Origin: DASWJZ01 sp963739005
Lineage (GTDB): Bacteria; Pseudomonadota; Alphaproteobacteria; Rhizobiales; Afifellaceae
Assembly: GCA_963739005.1 (NCBI GenBank)
Contig: CAVTYQ010000007.1
Location: 310,001-374,000 of the forward strand
Length of the DNA: 64,000 nucleotides
Direction of reading: 5' to 3'
The notes under the pieces: model-generated
Database searches by the model: none
What the model was told of the DNA's origin: nothing
What the model saw: only the letters and a program-made list of their open reading frames with translations
Shown: in pieces, positions 34,769 to 43,807 of the stretch
How the letters are laid out: every line of letters starts with the position of its first letter
Numbering within the stretch: the first letter of the stretch is position 1
Made by a program: the position numbers and the translations under genes

Positions 34769-36328
34769 ATGGTCAGCAAAGAGGAGGCAGTCGTCGCCTC
34801 CGCATCCGTTCCAGAGTCGCGCGCCGCGCGCCGGCGCATGATCATGCGCGCGCTTTTGAGTCACCTGCCGGAGAACAGCGACCCGCGTCGCAATCTCTTC
34901 CACTTCGAGCAGGAGATGGCGGAGCAGTTCGCCAAGAACCGCCTCTCCTCCTACGCCGTCATTCCGGTGCTCGTCATCTCGATGGGCGTGGCGATCGGAA
35001 TCCTCGGCAACTGGCTGACGGCCGTCGCATGGGTTGCCGCCGTCCTTGCGCTGCATGTCTACGCTCTGAGCGCGTCGCGGCAATTCCTCCGCGAAGGTCT
35101 GGAATCGGCGAGCCTCTATGTCTGGAAGCGCCGCTTCATAACCCGCGACCTCGCTTATGGGCTCGCCTGGGCGATCTTCCCGGTGCTGATGCCGTCCTCG
35201 CTGGCGTTGGAGACCGCGGGCGGCATCGCCGTCGTGCGGCTTGCCGCGGTCATCGTCGTCCTCTCCGTCGGCGCGCTCCTCTCCTCGCCGATCCCGGCGG
35301 CGGCGGTCGCCAGCACGCTGCCGATCGCGCTATGCATGGCGGCGGTCCACATCATCAACCCGACCTTCTTCAACATCACCGTCGCGCTCTGCACGCTGAC
35401 GACGGAGATCCTCTTCCTCTATCTGACCTCGCATCTTTACGAGCAGAACGCGCGGAGCCTCGCCTATCGCGCCGAGAAGGACGCGATCTTCGCGGAGCTT
35501 GAGCAGGCGAAGGCGGTCTCCGACGAGGCGCGTCGGCGCGCCGAGGCGGCGAACATGGCGAAGTCGCAGTTTTTGGCCACGATGAGTCACGAGCTTCGCA
35601 CACCCTTGAACGCCATCCTCGGCTTCTCCGATTTGATGCGCGGCGAGATGCTCGGGCCGATCGGCAACGAGGCCTACAAGACCTATCTCGACGACATCCA
35701 TTCCAGCGGCCAGCACCTGCTTCGCATCATCAACGACATCCTCGACCTCTCACGCATCGAGGCGGGAAAACGCGTGCTCCGCGAGGAGCTGACGTCGCTG
35801 ACCGAGGTCGCGCGCGAGGCCTGCTCGCTGCTTCACCTGAAGGCGCGGCAGAAGGAGATCACCGTCAAAGAGATCTTCGAGGATGGCCTGCCGAAGATCG
35901 TGATCGACGAGCAGGCGATGCGCCAAGTCATCCTGAACCTCGTCTCGAACGCGCTGAAGTTCACGCCGAAGGACGGCGTGGTCACGGTCAAGGTCGGCCG
36001 CACCAAGTCCGGCGGCCAGTACGTCGCCGTGCGCGACAACGGACCGGGCATTCCCGAGGCGGAGATTCCGGTCGTGCTCTCCGCCTTCGGCCAGGGCGCG
36101 ATCTCCATCAAGACTGCGGAGCAAGGCACCGGCCTCGGCATCCCGATCGTGCAGGCGCTGATCCATCAACACGGCGGCAACTTCACACTTCGTAGCCGCG
36201 TCGGCGAGGGCACGGAAGCGATCGCCACGCTGCCGTCGAAGCGGGTCGTCTCCTCCTTCTCGCGCGAAGTCCACCGCCGCACCCCGACGCAGCGGCGCAC
36301 GCCGGTGGCGCTCAGGAAGGCGAGCTAG
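34769..36328 (+). CDS. Membrane-bound sensor histidine kinase
   Basis: 519 residues from ATG 34769; a TTG at 34736 would add 11. A cytosolic N-terminus of about 60 residues precedes five to six helices (to about residue 215) and a coiled stretch (FAELEQAKAVSDEARRRAEA). HisKA has phosphoacceptor His in SHELRTPLNAILGFSDLM (about 273). The ATPase domain holds NLVSNALKF, DNGPGIP and GTGLGIP. The sequence after the His (GNEAYKTYLDDIHSSGQHLL) is typical of PleC/PdhS-like alphaproteobacterial kinases. No response regulator is adjacent. The basic Arg-rich C-terminal tail is unusual. Confidence 0.9.
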   Translation: MVSKEEAVVASASVPESRAARRRMIMRALLSHLPENSDPRRNLFHFEQEMAEQFAKNRLSSYAVIPVLVISMGVAIGILGNWLTAVAWVAAVLALHVYALSASRQFLREGLESASLYVWKRRFITRDLAYGLAWAIFPVLMPSSLALETAGGIAVVRLAAVIVVLSVGALLSSPIPAAAVASTLPIALCMAAVHIINPTFFNITVALCTLTTEILFLYLTSHLYEQNARSLAYRAEKDAIFAELEQAKAVSDEARRRAEAANMAKSQFLATMSHELRTPLNAILGFSDLMRGEMLGPIGNEAYKTYLDDIHSSGQHLLRIINDILDLSRIEAGKRVLREELTSLTEVAREACSLLHLKARQKEITVKEIFEDGLPKIVIDEQAMRQVILNLVSNALKFTPKDGVVTVKVGRTKSGGQYVAVRDNGPGIPEAEIPVVLSAFGQGAISIKTAEQGTGLGIPIVQALIHQHGGNFTLRSRVGEGTEAIATLPSKRVVSSFSREVHRRTPTQRRTPVALRKAS

Positions 36329-36330
36329 GA

Positions 36331-37353
36331 CTACTCCTTCCCCGCCACCCCCGCTTCTTCGAAGGTCGCCATCCCGTTGTGGGCGGCGAGCGCTGACTTG
36401 ACGATGCCGGCGGCGAGGGCGGCTCCTGTCCCTTCGCCGAGCCGCAGGCCGAGATCGAGAAGCGGCTTCGCGCCGAGCTTCTGAAGCACCGCGCGGTGCG
36501 CCGCCTCGGCGGAGCAATGCGCGAAGAGGCAGTGGTCGATCGCCTTCGGATCGAGCGCATGCAGGATCGCCGCGGCGGCCGTGGTGACGAAGCCGTCGAC
36601 GATGACCGGCACGCGCTCGCTCCGCGCCGCGATCACCGCGCCGACCATCGCGGCGATCTCGCGTCCGCCGACACGGCGCAGCACTTCGAGCGGCTCGCGG
36701 TTGTCGCCGATCCGTGCGACCGCCGCGGCGACCGCATCGGCCTTGCGCTTCAAGCCGTCGTCGTCGACGCCGGTTCCGCGCCCGACCCAGTCGCGCGCGT
36801 CGCCGCCATAGAGCGCGTGGTAGATCGCCGCCGCGACCGTCGTGTTGGCGATTCCCATCTCGCCGAGACAGAGAAGATCGACGCCGCCCGCCACAGCCTC
36901 CATGCCGTAGGCGATAGTCGCGGCGCAGCCCTTCTCGTCGAAGGCGTCCTCCGCGACGATATCCGGCGTCGGATGGTCGAGCGCCAGCTCGAAGACTTTG
37001 AGCCCGAGCCCGTTCGCGGTGCAGAGCTGGTTGATCGCGGCGCCGCCGGCGGAGAAATTCGCCACCATCGCCCTCGTCACCGATTGCGGAAAGGCGGAGA
37101 CGCCGCGCTCGGCGATGCCGTGGTTCGTCGCGAAGATGGCGACGAGCGGGCGCGTGATTTCCGGCTTCGCGCGCGCCTGCCATCCGGCCACCCAGGCCGC
37201 GATCTCCTCCAGCCGGCCGAGGCTCCCGGCGGGCTTGGTCAGCACCGCATCGCGCGCGGTGACCGCTTCGCGCGCCTTCAGGTCGGGTCCGGGGAACGCG
37301 GCGACGAGCCGCCTGATGTCGTCGAACGGCAGGCCGCTTGCGGCTGATGTCAT
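36331..37353 (-). CDS. cobT: Nicotinate-nucleotide--dimethylbenzimidazole phosphoribosyltransferase
   Basis: 340 residues from ATG 37353 (GGAGGG upstream). It makes alpha-ribazole phosphate for the lower ligand of cobalamin. Landmarks are TKPAGSLGRLEEIA, FATNHGIAERGVSAFP, LGEMGIANTT and LRLGEGTGAALA with a catalytic Glu near the C-terminus. It is divergent from cobS, the next enzyme in nucleotide loop assembly. Confidence 0.95.
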   Translation of the reverse strand: MTSAASGLPFDDIRRLVAAFPGPDLKAREAVTARDAVLTKPAGSLGRLEEIAAWVAGWQARAKPEITRPLVAIFATNHGIAERGVSAFPQSVTRAMVANFSAGGAAINQLCTANGLGLKVFELALDHPTPDIVAEDAFDEKGCAATIAYGMEAVAGGVDLLCLGEMGIANTTVAAAIYHALYGGDARDWVGRGTGVDDDGLKRKADAVAAAVARIGDNREPLEVLRRVGGREIAAMVGAVIAARSERVPVIVDGFVTTAAAAILHALDPKAIDHCLFAHCSAEAAHRAVLQKLGAKPLLDLGLRLGEGTGAALAAGIVKSALAAHNGMATFEEAGVAGKE

Positions 37354-37472
37354 GCGGCCCTCCGCGGCCATTGCAATCGCCGGCGGGTTCTCGCGGCGGG
37401 TCGGCGGGTTTATAGGTCGAAGGCCGGCGGGGCAATGGCCTCAATGCGTCGTCGAGCGGCCCGAAGACGAAA

Positions 37473-38270
37473 GTGACGATGCCCGATATCGCCGCCCGCC
37501 TCCGTTCGCTTCCCGCCGACACGCTGACGGCGCTCGCCTTCTTCTCCCGCATCCCGGTGAAGCCGGCGCCGGTCACGTTCGACCTGCGGCGCATCGCCGG
37601 AGCGTGGCCGGTCGCCGGCTTTTTGCTTTCGCTCGCGCCCGCGCTTCTCTTTCTCATCGCTTGCGGGCTTCGGATCGCGCCGACGGTCGCGGCTGTCCTG
37701 GCGCTCGCCGTGATGGCGTTTCTGACCGGCGGCATGCACGAGGACGGGCTTGCCGACACCGCCGACGGCTTCGGCGGCGGCGCGACGCGCGCGGAAAAGC
37801 TCGCGCTCATGCGCGACAGCCGACTCGGCGCCTTTGGCGGGCTGGCGCTCGTCTTCGCGATCCTCGCCAAGGCGAGCGCGCTCGGCGCGATCGGGGCGTC
37901 GCCCTGGCGCGGCGTGCTCGCGATCCTTTGCGCCGCCGTCATCTCGCGCGCGCTCGCGCTCTGGCACTGGAGCGCCACCATGCCGGCGCGCTCCGACGGG
38001 ATGGCCGCTTCCGCCGGCCGACCGGACTCTGAGTCGCTTGCGGTCGGCGCGCTCGCCGCGCTTGCCGCCGCGATCCTTCTCCTCCTCGTCTTCAAGTTCG
38101 CCGCGCTTCTGGCGCTTCTGCTCGTTGCGGTGGCAATCCGGCTTTTCTCGCGTCTCTGCGAGAAGCAGATCGGCGGACACACCGGCGATACGATCGGGGC
38201 GGCGCAGCAGATCGCCGAGGCGCTGCTTCTTGCCGGGCTCGCATCGGCGATGACTACCGTCCTCGCCTGA
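37473..38270 (+). CDS. cobS: Adenosylcobinamide-GDP ribazoletransferase (cobalamin synthase)
   Basis: 265 residues from GTG 37473; ATG 37479 is an equally possible start. It is an inner-membrane enzyme joining AdoCbi-GDP and alpha-ribazole phosphate. The family motif GGMHEDGLADTADGFGGG with its Asp cluster sits at about residues 88-106, followed by RDSRLGAFG. Multiple helices are present. No cobalamin riboswitch is visible in the 119 bases shared with cobT. Confidence 0.94.
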   Translation: MTMPDIAARLRSLPADTLTALAFFSRIPVKPAPVTFDLRRIAGAWPVAGFLLSLAPALLFLIACGLRIAPTVAAVLALAVMAFLTGGMHEDGLADTADGFGGGATRAEKLALMRDSRLGAFGGLALVFAILAKASALGAIGASPWRGVLAILCAAVISRALALWHWSATMPARSDGMAASAGRPDSESLAVGALAALAAAILLLLVFKFAALLALLLVAVAIRLFSRLCEKQIGGHTGDTIGAAQQIAEALLLAGLASAMTTVLA

Positions 38271-38288
38271 CGCCGGTTACAAAGGCTC

Positions 38289-38912
38289 ATGTTCGACTTC
38301 AGTGACAGCCAGTCCGTCCGCATCGTCTACCTCTCGGTGCTGCTCGTCATGCTGATCGGCAGCATCGGGCTCGGGCGAACGCGCTATGCGGCGAAGTTCC
38401 GCTATCTTGGAATCTGGTTTCTGATCGCGGTTGGGCTGGTCGTCCTCTACACCTACCGCGCCCCCGTCCTCGACATGGCGGCGCCGGTGCTGAGCGAGCT
38501 GAAGCCGAGCCACGTCATGGAGGTTGTCGGACCGGCCGGGCAGCGCGAGCTTGTCGTCCGCCGCGCCAGCGACGGGCATTTCAAGGTCGACGCGGAGGTG
38601 AACGGCGTGCCCGTGCGCTTCCTGATCGACACCGGCGCGACCACCACGGTGCTGACGACCGCCGACGCAAAGCGCGCCGGCATCGACACCGCCACGCTCG
38701 CTTTCGATCGCGCCGTGCAGACCGCCAACGGCCTGGCGTTCTTCGCGCGCACCTGGCTGACGAGCCTCGCGATCGGGCCCTACCGCCTCGCCACCGTGCC
38801 GGTCGGCGTGATGCCTGCGAACACGATGGATACCAGCCTGCTCGGCATGAGCACGATCAACCGCTTCTCCAGCTGGCGTGTCGAGGGCGATCGCATGGTG
38901 CTGGTGCCCTAG
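38289..38912 (+). CDS. Retropepsin-like aspartic protease (TIGR02281 family)
   Basis: 207 residues. Two N-terminal membrane helices (IVYLSVLLVMLIGSIGL and LGIWFLIAVGLVVLYTY) are followed by a periplasmic single-domain aspartic protease with FLIDTGATTTVLT, where Asp-Thr-Gly is the active-site triad. This clan AA family is common in alphaproteobacteria and of unknown substrate. It starts 18 bases behind cobS and ends 11 bases from the convergent exporter gene. Confidence 0.9.
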   Translation: MFDFSDSQSVRIVYLSVLLVMLIGSIGLGRTRYAAKFRYLGIWFLIAVGLVVLYTYRAPVLDMAAPVLSELKPSHVMEVVGPAGQRELVVRRASDGHFKVDAEVNGVPVRFLIDTGATTTVLTTADAKRAGIDTATLAFDRAVQTANGLAFFARTWLTSLAIGPYRLATVPVGVMPANTMDTSLLGMSTINRFSSWRVEGDRMVLVP

Positions 38913-38923
38913 CAGCCGCCTGT

Positions 38924-39751
38924 CTAGAGCAGGCTGTAGGCGAAACGGGCGGCCATCAGCATCAGGAACAGGCCGAAGCTCACCTCGAGCTGTCGCTTCG
39001 ACAAAGCGTGCGCGATGCGCACGCCGATCGGCGCCATGAAGTAGCTGAGCGGCAGGATGACCGCGACGGCAAGCAGGTTGACATAGCCGAGCGAGAACGG
39101 CGGCAAATCGTCCGCACGCCAGCCGGCCAGGATGTAGCCGAGCGTGCCGGGAATGGCGATCAAGACGCCGACGCCGGCGGCCGTCGCCACCGCCTGGTGG
39201 ATCGGGCGGCCGTAGACCGTCATGAACGAGCTCGCCATCACGCCGCCGCCGATCCCCATCAGCGCGGAGAGGAAGCCGATGACGAAGCCGGCAACGGCGC
39301 GGACCGCCTCGCCCGGCATGTCGATCCCGAGCCGCCAGCTCTCGCGGTTGAAGAGCAGGCGTAGAGAGACGATGAACGCGATCGTCGCAAAGATGAACCG
39401 CATTTCCGCTCCGGAAACCCGCGCGGCGATGTAAGACGCCGCCACGACGCCGAGCGGCACCGGAAGCAGCCAGCTCTTCAGAAGACTCATGTCCACGGCG
39501 CCGCGCGCGCGATGCGCCTGAAACGAGCGGATCGAGGTTGGGACGATGAAGGCGAGCGAGCTTCCAACCGCGACATGCATCGTCACCGCCGACGAGAAGC
39601 CGAGCACCGCCAGTGCCTGATAGAGGACTGGGACGATGATGCCGCCGCCGCCGATTCCGAAAATGCCGGCAAGCAGGCCCGCAACGACGCCCGTCACGGC
39701 AAGCGCGGCGGCGAGCGTGATCACTTCGTACAGCGGGACGGAATCGATCAT
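38924..39751 (-). CDS. TauE/SafE-family sulfite/sulfonate exporter-like protein
   Basis: 275 residues with about eight helices. The Gly-rich start GLLAGIFGIGGGGIIVPVLY and the internal repeat IGFLSALMGIGGGVMASSF are diagnostic of the TauE/SafE/TSUP family. Members export sulfite, sulfoacetate or other sulfur compounds; the substrate here is unknown. It lies 36 bases behind dusA on the same strand and may be co-transcribed with it. Confidence 0.9.
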   Translation of the reverse strand: MIDSVPLYEVITLAAALAVTGVVAGLLAGIFGIGGGGIIVPVLYQALAVLGFSSAVTMHVAVGSSLAFIVPTSIRSFQAHRARGAVDMSLLKSWLLPVPLGVVAASYIAARVSGAEMRFIFATIAFIVSLRLLFNRESWRLGIDMPGEAVRAVAGFVIGFLSALMGIGGGVMASSFMTVYGRPIHQAVATAAGVGVLIAIPGTLGYILAGWRADDLPPFSLGYVNLLAVAVILPLSYFMAPIGVRIAHALSKRQLEVSFGLFLMLMAARFAYSLL

Positions 39752-39787
39752 GCGAGGCGCAAGGCGGGTGCGCTCCGCATACGTCGG

Positions 39788-40801
39788 TCAGGCTGCGTTG
39801 TCGAGCCGCTCCGGCCCTTCGACCGCGGCGAGCGCGCGGCGGATGACGGCGGCGCCGGCGCCGGGCCGCGCTCCCTCTTCCGTCAGGATCTGCCGCCAGC
39901 GGCGCGCGCCGGCGCAGCCTTGGAAGAGCCCGATCATGTGGCGCGTGACGTTCGCGACGCGGCCGCCCGCGGCGCAGTGCCTCTCGGCGTAGGGGATCAT
40001 CCGCTCCGCCGCCGCGACCAGCGAAGGCGGCTCGGCATCGTCGCCGAGAAGCGCGTCGACCTCGACGAGGATCGCGGGGTGCTGATACGCGGCGCGGCCG
40101 AGCATCACCCCGTCGACATGCGCGAGATGCGCGCGCGCCCGATTAAGATCGCGGATGCCGCCGTTGATGCCGACGAAGACATCCGGCAGCCGCGCCTTCA
40201 GGCGGTAGACGCGGTCGTAGTCGAGCGGCGGCACGTCGCGGTTCTCCTTCGGCGAGAGACCGGAGAGCCAGGCCTTGCGCGCATGTACCCAGATCGCGTC
40301 GGCGCCGGCCGCAAGCACCGCGTCGGCAAGCCGATCGAGCGCCTCCTCCGAATCCTGGTCGTCGACGCCGATCCGGCACTTCACGGTGACGGGAATCTCG
40401 ATCGCCGCCTGCATCGCCGCGACGCAATCACCGACGAGCGCCGGCTCGCGCATCAGGCAGGCGCCAAACGTGCCCGACTGCACGCGGTCCGACGGGCAGC
40501 CGACGTTGAGGTTGATCTCGTCGTAGCCGAAATCCGCGCCGATCCGCGCCGCCTCCGCCAGCCGGTCCGGCACGCTTCCGCCAAGCTGCAGCGCCAGCGG
40601 ATGTTCCTCAGCGTCGAAGCCGAGCAGCCGCGCGCGGTCGCCGCGGATCACCGCCTCCGCCGTCAGCATCTCCGTATAAAGGCGCGCGCGACGCGTCAGC
40701 CCGCGATGGAAGAACCGGCAATGCCGGTCCGTCCAGTCCATCATAGGCGCCACGGCGACGACGCTCTCGGCGACCCTTGTCATCCGGCCTAAGTCGTTCA
40801 T
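39788..40801 (-). CDS. dusA: tRNA-dihydrouridine synthase A
   Basis: 337 residues from ATG 40801; ATG 40783 is an alternative, and the open frame extends further up without family similarity. It is an FMN enzyme reducing uridine in the tRNA D-loop. The start APMMDWTDRHCRFFHR, LQLGGSVPDRLAEAARI, EINLNVGCPSDRVQSGTFGA with the catalytic Cys, and VFVGINGGIRDL are typical of DusA. It is divergent from a MarR-GNAT gene. Confidence 0.93.
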   Translation of the reverse strand: MNDLGRMTRVAESVVAVAPMMDWTDRHCRFFHRGLTRRARLYTEMLTAEAVIRGDRARLLGFDAEEHPLALQLGGSVPDRLAEAARIGADFGYDEINLNVGCPSDRVQSGTFGACLMREPALVGDCVAAMQAAIEIPVTVKCRIGVDDQDSEEALDRLADAVLAAGADAIWVHARKAWLSGLSPKENRDVPPLDYDRVYRLKARLPDVFVGINGGIRDLNRARAHLAHVDGVMLGRAAYQHPAILVEVDALLGDDAEPPSLVAAAERMIPYAERHCAAGGRVANVTRHMIGLFQGCAGARRWRQILTEEGARPGAGAAVIRRALAAVEGPERLDNAA

Positions 40802-40882
40802 TGCGCCGGCTTTTGCAAGCGCGGAAGCGATGCGACAGCGGATATAGTTGACTCTGTCATGTAATTTCGGGAAGCTCGTCAT

Positions 40883-41821
40883 GTGACCGTCGCCGAAGCG
40901 GATTCCAGCGATCTCGCGCCCACCGTCGCAGCCGTGCGGGCGTTCAACCGCTTCTACACGCAGAAAATCGGCATCCTCTCCGAAGCGCCGCTCGCCGGCG
41001 CGCTGTCGCTAACGGAAAGCCGCGTCCTCTACGAGCTCGCGCATCGCGACGCGCCGACCGCGACAGCGCTGCAGCGCGACCTCGGCCTCGACCAGGGATA
41101 TCTCTCCCGCATCCTCCGCCGCTTCGAGAAACACGGCATCCTGAAGCGTAAACGGTCGGACGCCGACCGGCGGCAGAACCACATCGCGCTGACGAGGAAG
41201 GGCCGCGCCCTCTTCGCCCGGATCGACCGCGCGTGGCAGAAGGCGACGTCGGCGCTGGTCGCCCCGCTCGTCGACCCGCGCCGCGGCGAGCTCGTCACCG
41301 CGATGGAACGCATCGAGACGCTTCTCGGCGCGGACGCCGCGGAGCCGTTCGTCCTGCGCGATCCGCGGATCGGCGACATGGGCCATATCGTCGAGCGCCA
41401 GGCGCTGCTTTACGCGACCGAGTACGGCTGGAACGGCGCGTTTGAGGCGCTGGTCGCGGAGATCGTCGCGGCCTTCATTCGCGACTTCGATCCGAGCTGC
41501 GAGCGCTGCTGGGTGGCGGAGCGCAATGGCGAGATCGTCGGTTCGGTGTTCCTGGTGAAGGGTGGCGAGACGGTCGGAAAGCTGCGGCTCCTCTATGTCG
41601 AGCCGAGCGCGCGCGGCCTCGGTATCGGCGCCGCGCTCGTCGACGCCTGCATCGCGGAGGCGCGACAGATCGGATACGAGACGCTCGTGCTTTGGACCAA
41701 CGACATCCTCGTCTCCGCCCGCAAGCTTTACGAGGCGGCCGGCTTCCGTCTCATCGGCTCGAAGCCGCACCATTCCTTCGGCAAGGATCTAGTCGGGCAG
41801 GATTGGGAGTTGAGGCTCTAG
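40883..41821 (+). CDS. MarR-GNAT fusion: helix-turn-helix regulator with acetyltransferase
   Basis: 312 residues from GTG 40883 with GGGAAGC upstream. Residues about 10-150 form a MarR-type winged helix (RDLGLDQGYLSRILRRFEKHGILKR-like region, cut here to its core YLSRILRRFEKHG, then SDADRRQNHIALT). Residues about 155-310 form a GNAT domain with YVEPSARGLGIGAALV as the acetyl-CoA motif and LYEAAGFRLIG near the end. Such two-domain proteins are known but poorly understood; they may couple acetylation of a ligand to gene control. It is divergent from dusA. Confidence 0.9.
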   Translation: MTVAEADSSDLAPTVAAVRAFNRFYTQKIGILSEAPLAGALSLTESRVLYELAHRDAPTATALQRDLGLDQGYLSRILRRFEKHGILKRKRSDADRRQNHIALTRKGRALFARIDRAWQKATSALVAPLVDPRRGELVTAMERIETLLGADAAEPFVLRDPRIGDMGHIVERQALLYATEYGWNGAFEALVAEIVAAFIRDFDPSCERCWVAERNGEIVGSVFLVKGGETVGKLRLLYVEPSARGLGIGAALVDACIAEARQIGYETLVLWTNDILVSARKLYEAAGFRLIGSKPHHSFGKDLVGQDWELRL

Positions 41822-41849
41822 AAGGCAAGCAGCGCCTAGGCTCCCACGA

Positions 41850-41946
41850 TCGTCATGCCCGGACTTGATCAGGGCATCCATTGCATAGCGCCTTGGTCAT
41901 CGCGACCGCCGTGGAATGGATTGCCGGTAGAGCCCGGCAATGACGA
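41850..41946. repeat. Intergenic palindromic element of rhizobial type
   Basis: TCGTCATGCCCGGACTTGAT at the left and GAGCCCGGCAATGACGA at the right form imperfect inverted arms around a roughly 60-base centre that includes GGCATCCATT and AATGGATTGCC. Elements starting CGTCATGCCCGG and ending GCAATGACG are dispersed in many Hyphomicrobiales genomes. It lies between two convergent genes and may act as a terminator or RNA stem. Confidence 0.75.
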
Positions 41947-41993
41947 CAGAACCTTGGTGCTTGCGCGCTTCCGCCGAGCGACGACGCGCCTCC

Positions 41994-42449
41994 TCAGTGG
42001 ACGAAGAGCACGTCGGCGGCGATGCCGGTGGTGAAATTGACCGGCTTCACGCGTCCCTGCACGGTCGCTTCGCAGCCCGCCCCGCAGGCGGTCAGAAAAT
42101 CCTGCCGATCGCGCCGCGACAGGTTGTCGAACTCGACCGGAATCGGGCTCTTGTCGGTCTCGTCGAAGCCGAGCTCAAGAAGCGCGTCCGCGGGCGTGAT
42201 CCAACCGGTCACCTCGACCAGGTCGCCGCGATAAGTGAGCGCATATTTCTTGAAGTCACCGAGGTCGATGCGCTCGTACTTGCTGCGCGGCGCCGACGTC
42301 GAAAGCTCTATCGCGTCATAGCATTTGAGCCGCCGGGTCTCGTCGGCGATGGCGCGGCAGCGCTCCATCTCGACGCGCGACTGCGCGCGAACGGGGCCGG
42401 CCGTAACGGTCCCGAGCGCCGCCATGAACGCCAGCACGATGAGCCGCAT
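41994..42449 (-). CDS. Secreted hypothetical protein with paired cysteines
   Basis: 151 residues from ATG 42449. The signal peptide is MRLIVLAFMAALGTVTAGPV with cleavage near VRA-QS. The mature part has RCRAIADETRRLKCYDAIE, a motif seen in small periplasmic proteins of this group, and two later cysteines (CGAGC). A beta-rich region (YALTYRGDLVEVTGWITPAD) could be OB-like. I cannot assign a function. It is on the same strand as the thioredoxin-like gene upstream. Confidence 0.75.
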   Translation of the reverse strand: MRLIVLAFMAALGTVTAGPVRAQSRVEMERCRAIADETRRLKCYDAIELSTSAPRSKYERIDLGDFKKYALTYRGDLVEVTGWITPADALLELGFDETDKSPIPVEFDNLSRRDRQDFLTACGAGCEATVQGRVKPVNFTTGIAADVLFVH

Positions 42450-42571
42450 ATATGTTGCGCGACCTGACACGGGCGGCAATCTGTCAGCATTGCCGGCGCA
42501 ACGCCACCCGTGGCGCGCAGCGCCCGAAAGCCGCCGCCTTTTCCGCCTGGCCCCGGAATCGCGGATTCCCG

Positions 42572-42925
42572 CTAGAGGCGCGCGAGCAGCGGATTGAGCT
42601 TCGCCCAGAAGGTATCGCGGTTCGAATAGCCGGCGAACCGGCCGACCTCATGGCCGTTCTCCACGAGGATGAAGACGGGCGTATAGGGCACCGGTGCAAT
42701 CTGGGCGAGGTCGTTCGGCCAGTGCTTGAGCGGGCTGACGAGGCGGAGCGGCGCCAGTTTTCCGGCGGCGGAACTGTTATAGGTCGGAGCGACTTCGCGA
42801 CGGAACTTCGCGCAGTAGGGGCACGACTGGACGTCGACCATGACAAGCTGCGCCGCTTCAGCGAACGTGGCGGAACAAATAAGGAGCGCCACGAAGGCAA
42901 ACGCGGTCCGTGCAATACGTCGCAT
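42572..42925 (-). CDS. Periplasmic thioredoxin-like protein
   Basis: 117 residues from ATG 42925 (GGAGG upstream). The signal peptide is MRRIARTAFAFVALLICSA with cleavage near AEA. The redox motif is SCPYCAKF, and cis-Pro lies in VPYTPVFILVENGHEVGR. It is similar in size to SoxW/thioredoxin fold proteins. Divergence from ccdA, 98 bases away, suggests CcdA reduces it across the membrane for cytochrome c maturation or periplasmic disulfide reduction. Confidence 0.87.
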   Translation of the reverse strand: MRRIARTAFAFVALLICSATFAEAAQLVMVDVQSCPYCAKFRREVAPTYNSSAAGKLAPLRLVSPLKHWPNDLAQIAPVPYTPVFILVENGHEVGRFAGYSNRDTFWAKLNPLLARL

Positions 42926-43023
42926 ACCAAACCTCCACCTTTGAACCAAACTTGTCTCGATTTGATGGGCGTGTCCTGAAAGAATCCCCTCCGCATGGCA
43001 ACGCGACAGCGCGAGCGACGTAA

Positions 43024-43758
43024 ATGAACGGTGTAGGCATTCTGACAGCGATGGCCGGCGGGCTGATCTCGTTTGTCTCGCCCTGCGTGTTGCCGCTCGT
43101 CCCGCCCTATCTCTGCTATATCGGCGGCGTCTCGCTTTCCGAGCTTGAGGAGGCCGGCCCGGCGAAAGCCACCGCTCGCGGCGTCGTGCCGGCGGCGCTC
43201 GCCTTCGTTGCAGGATTCTCGACCGTCTTCGTCGCGCTCGGCGCGACGGCAAGCGCGATCGGCCAGACGGTATCGCAATATGCGAGCGCGCTGACGGTTG
43301 TGGGTGGCGTGCTCGTGATCCTGATGGGCCTGCACTTCCTCGGCGTCTTCCGCATCGCGTTCCTGAACCGCGAGGCGCGCCTGCATGTGCGCGACATCGA
43401 GCCGGGGCTCGCCGGCGCCTACCTCCTCGGTCTCGCCTTCGCCTTCGGCTGGACCCCCTGCATCGGCCCGGTGCTCGCCGCGATCCTCGGCATCGCCGGC
43501 GCCTCCGACACGGTCGGCCAGGGCGCCCTCCTTCTCGCCGTCTATTCGCTCGGGCTCGGCCTTCCCTTCGTGGCGGCGGCCCTCTTCGCCCCGCTCTTCC
43601 TGAACTGGCTCCGCCGCTTCCGCCGCTTCCTGCCTGTCGTGGAAAAAGGCATGGGGGCATTCCTGGTCCTGACCGGCGTCTTCTTCATGACCGGCCAGGT
43701 GGCGAACGTTTCCTACTGGATGCTGGAGACGTTCCCGGGGCTCGCCACGCTGGGATAA
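43024..43758 (+). CDS. ccdA: Cytochrome c biogenesis protein, thiol-disulfide transporter
   Basis: 244 residues with six helices. CcdA/DsbD-core features include SFVSPCVLPLVPPYLCYIGG with Cys in helix 1 and FAFGWTPCIGPVLAAILG with the partner Cys in helix 4. It moves electrons from cytosolic thioredoxin to periplasmic thioredoxin-like proteins. The divergent thioredoxin-like gene is the likely partner. Cytochrome c assembly would serve PuuD and the AioBA electron acceptor; that link is inferred. Confidence 0.93.
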   Translation: MNGVGILTAMAGGLISFVSPCVLPLVPPYLCYIGGVSLSELEEAGPAKATARGVVPAALAFVAGFSTVFVALGATASAIGQTVSQYASALTVVGGVLVILMGLHFLGVFRIAFLNREARLHVRDIEPGLAGAYLLGLAFAFGWTPCIGPVLAAILGIAGASDTVGQGALLLAVYSLGLGLPFVAAALFAPLFLNWLRRFRRFLPVVEKGMGAFLVLTGVFFMTGQVANVSYWMLETFPGLATLG

Positions 43759-43807
43759 GCACTCACCACAGCTTGACGCCTCAAGAGCGCTGCCCGATGG
43801 AGGGAGC

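Noticed and set aside
37354..37472. Cobalamin riboswitch between cobT and cobS
   Set aside because: The 119-base gap is short and lacks the B12-box sequence; nothing more than GC-rich spacer is seen.
35750..38323. 857-codon reverse-strand ORF spanning three genes
   Set aside because: Overlaps the kinase, cobT and cobS genes in wrong frames; composition is Arg/Ser/Ala-rich noise.
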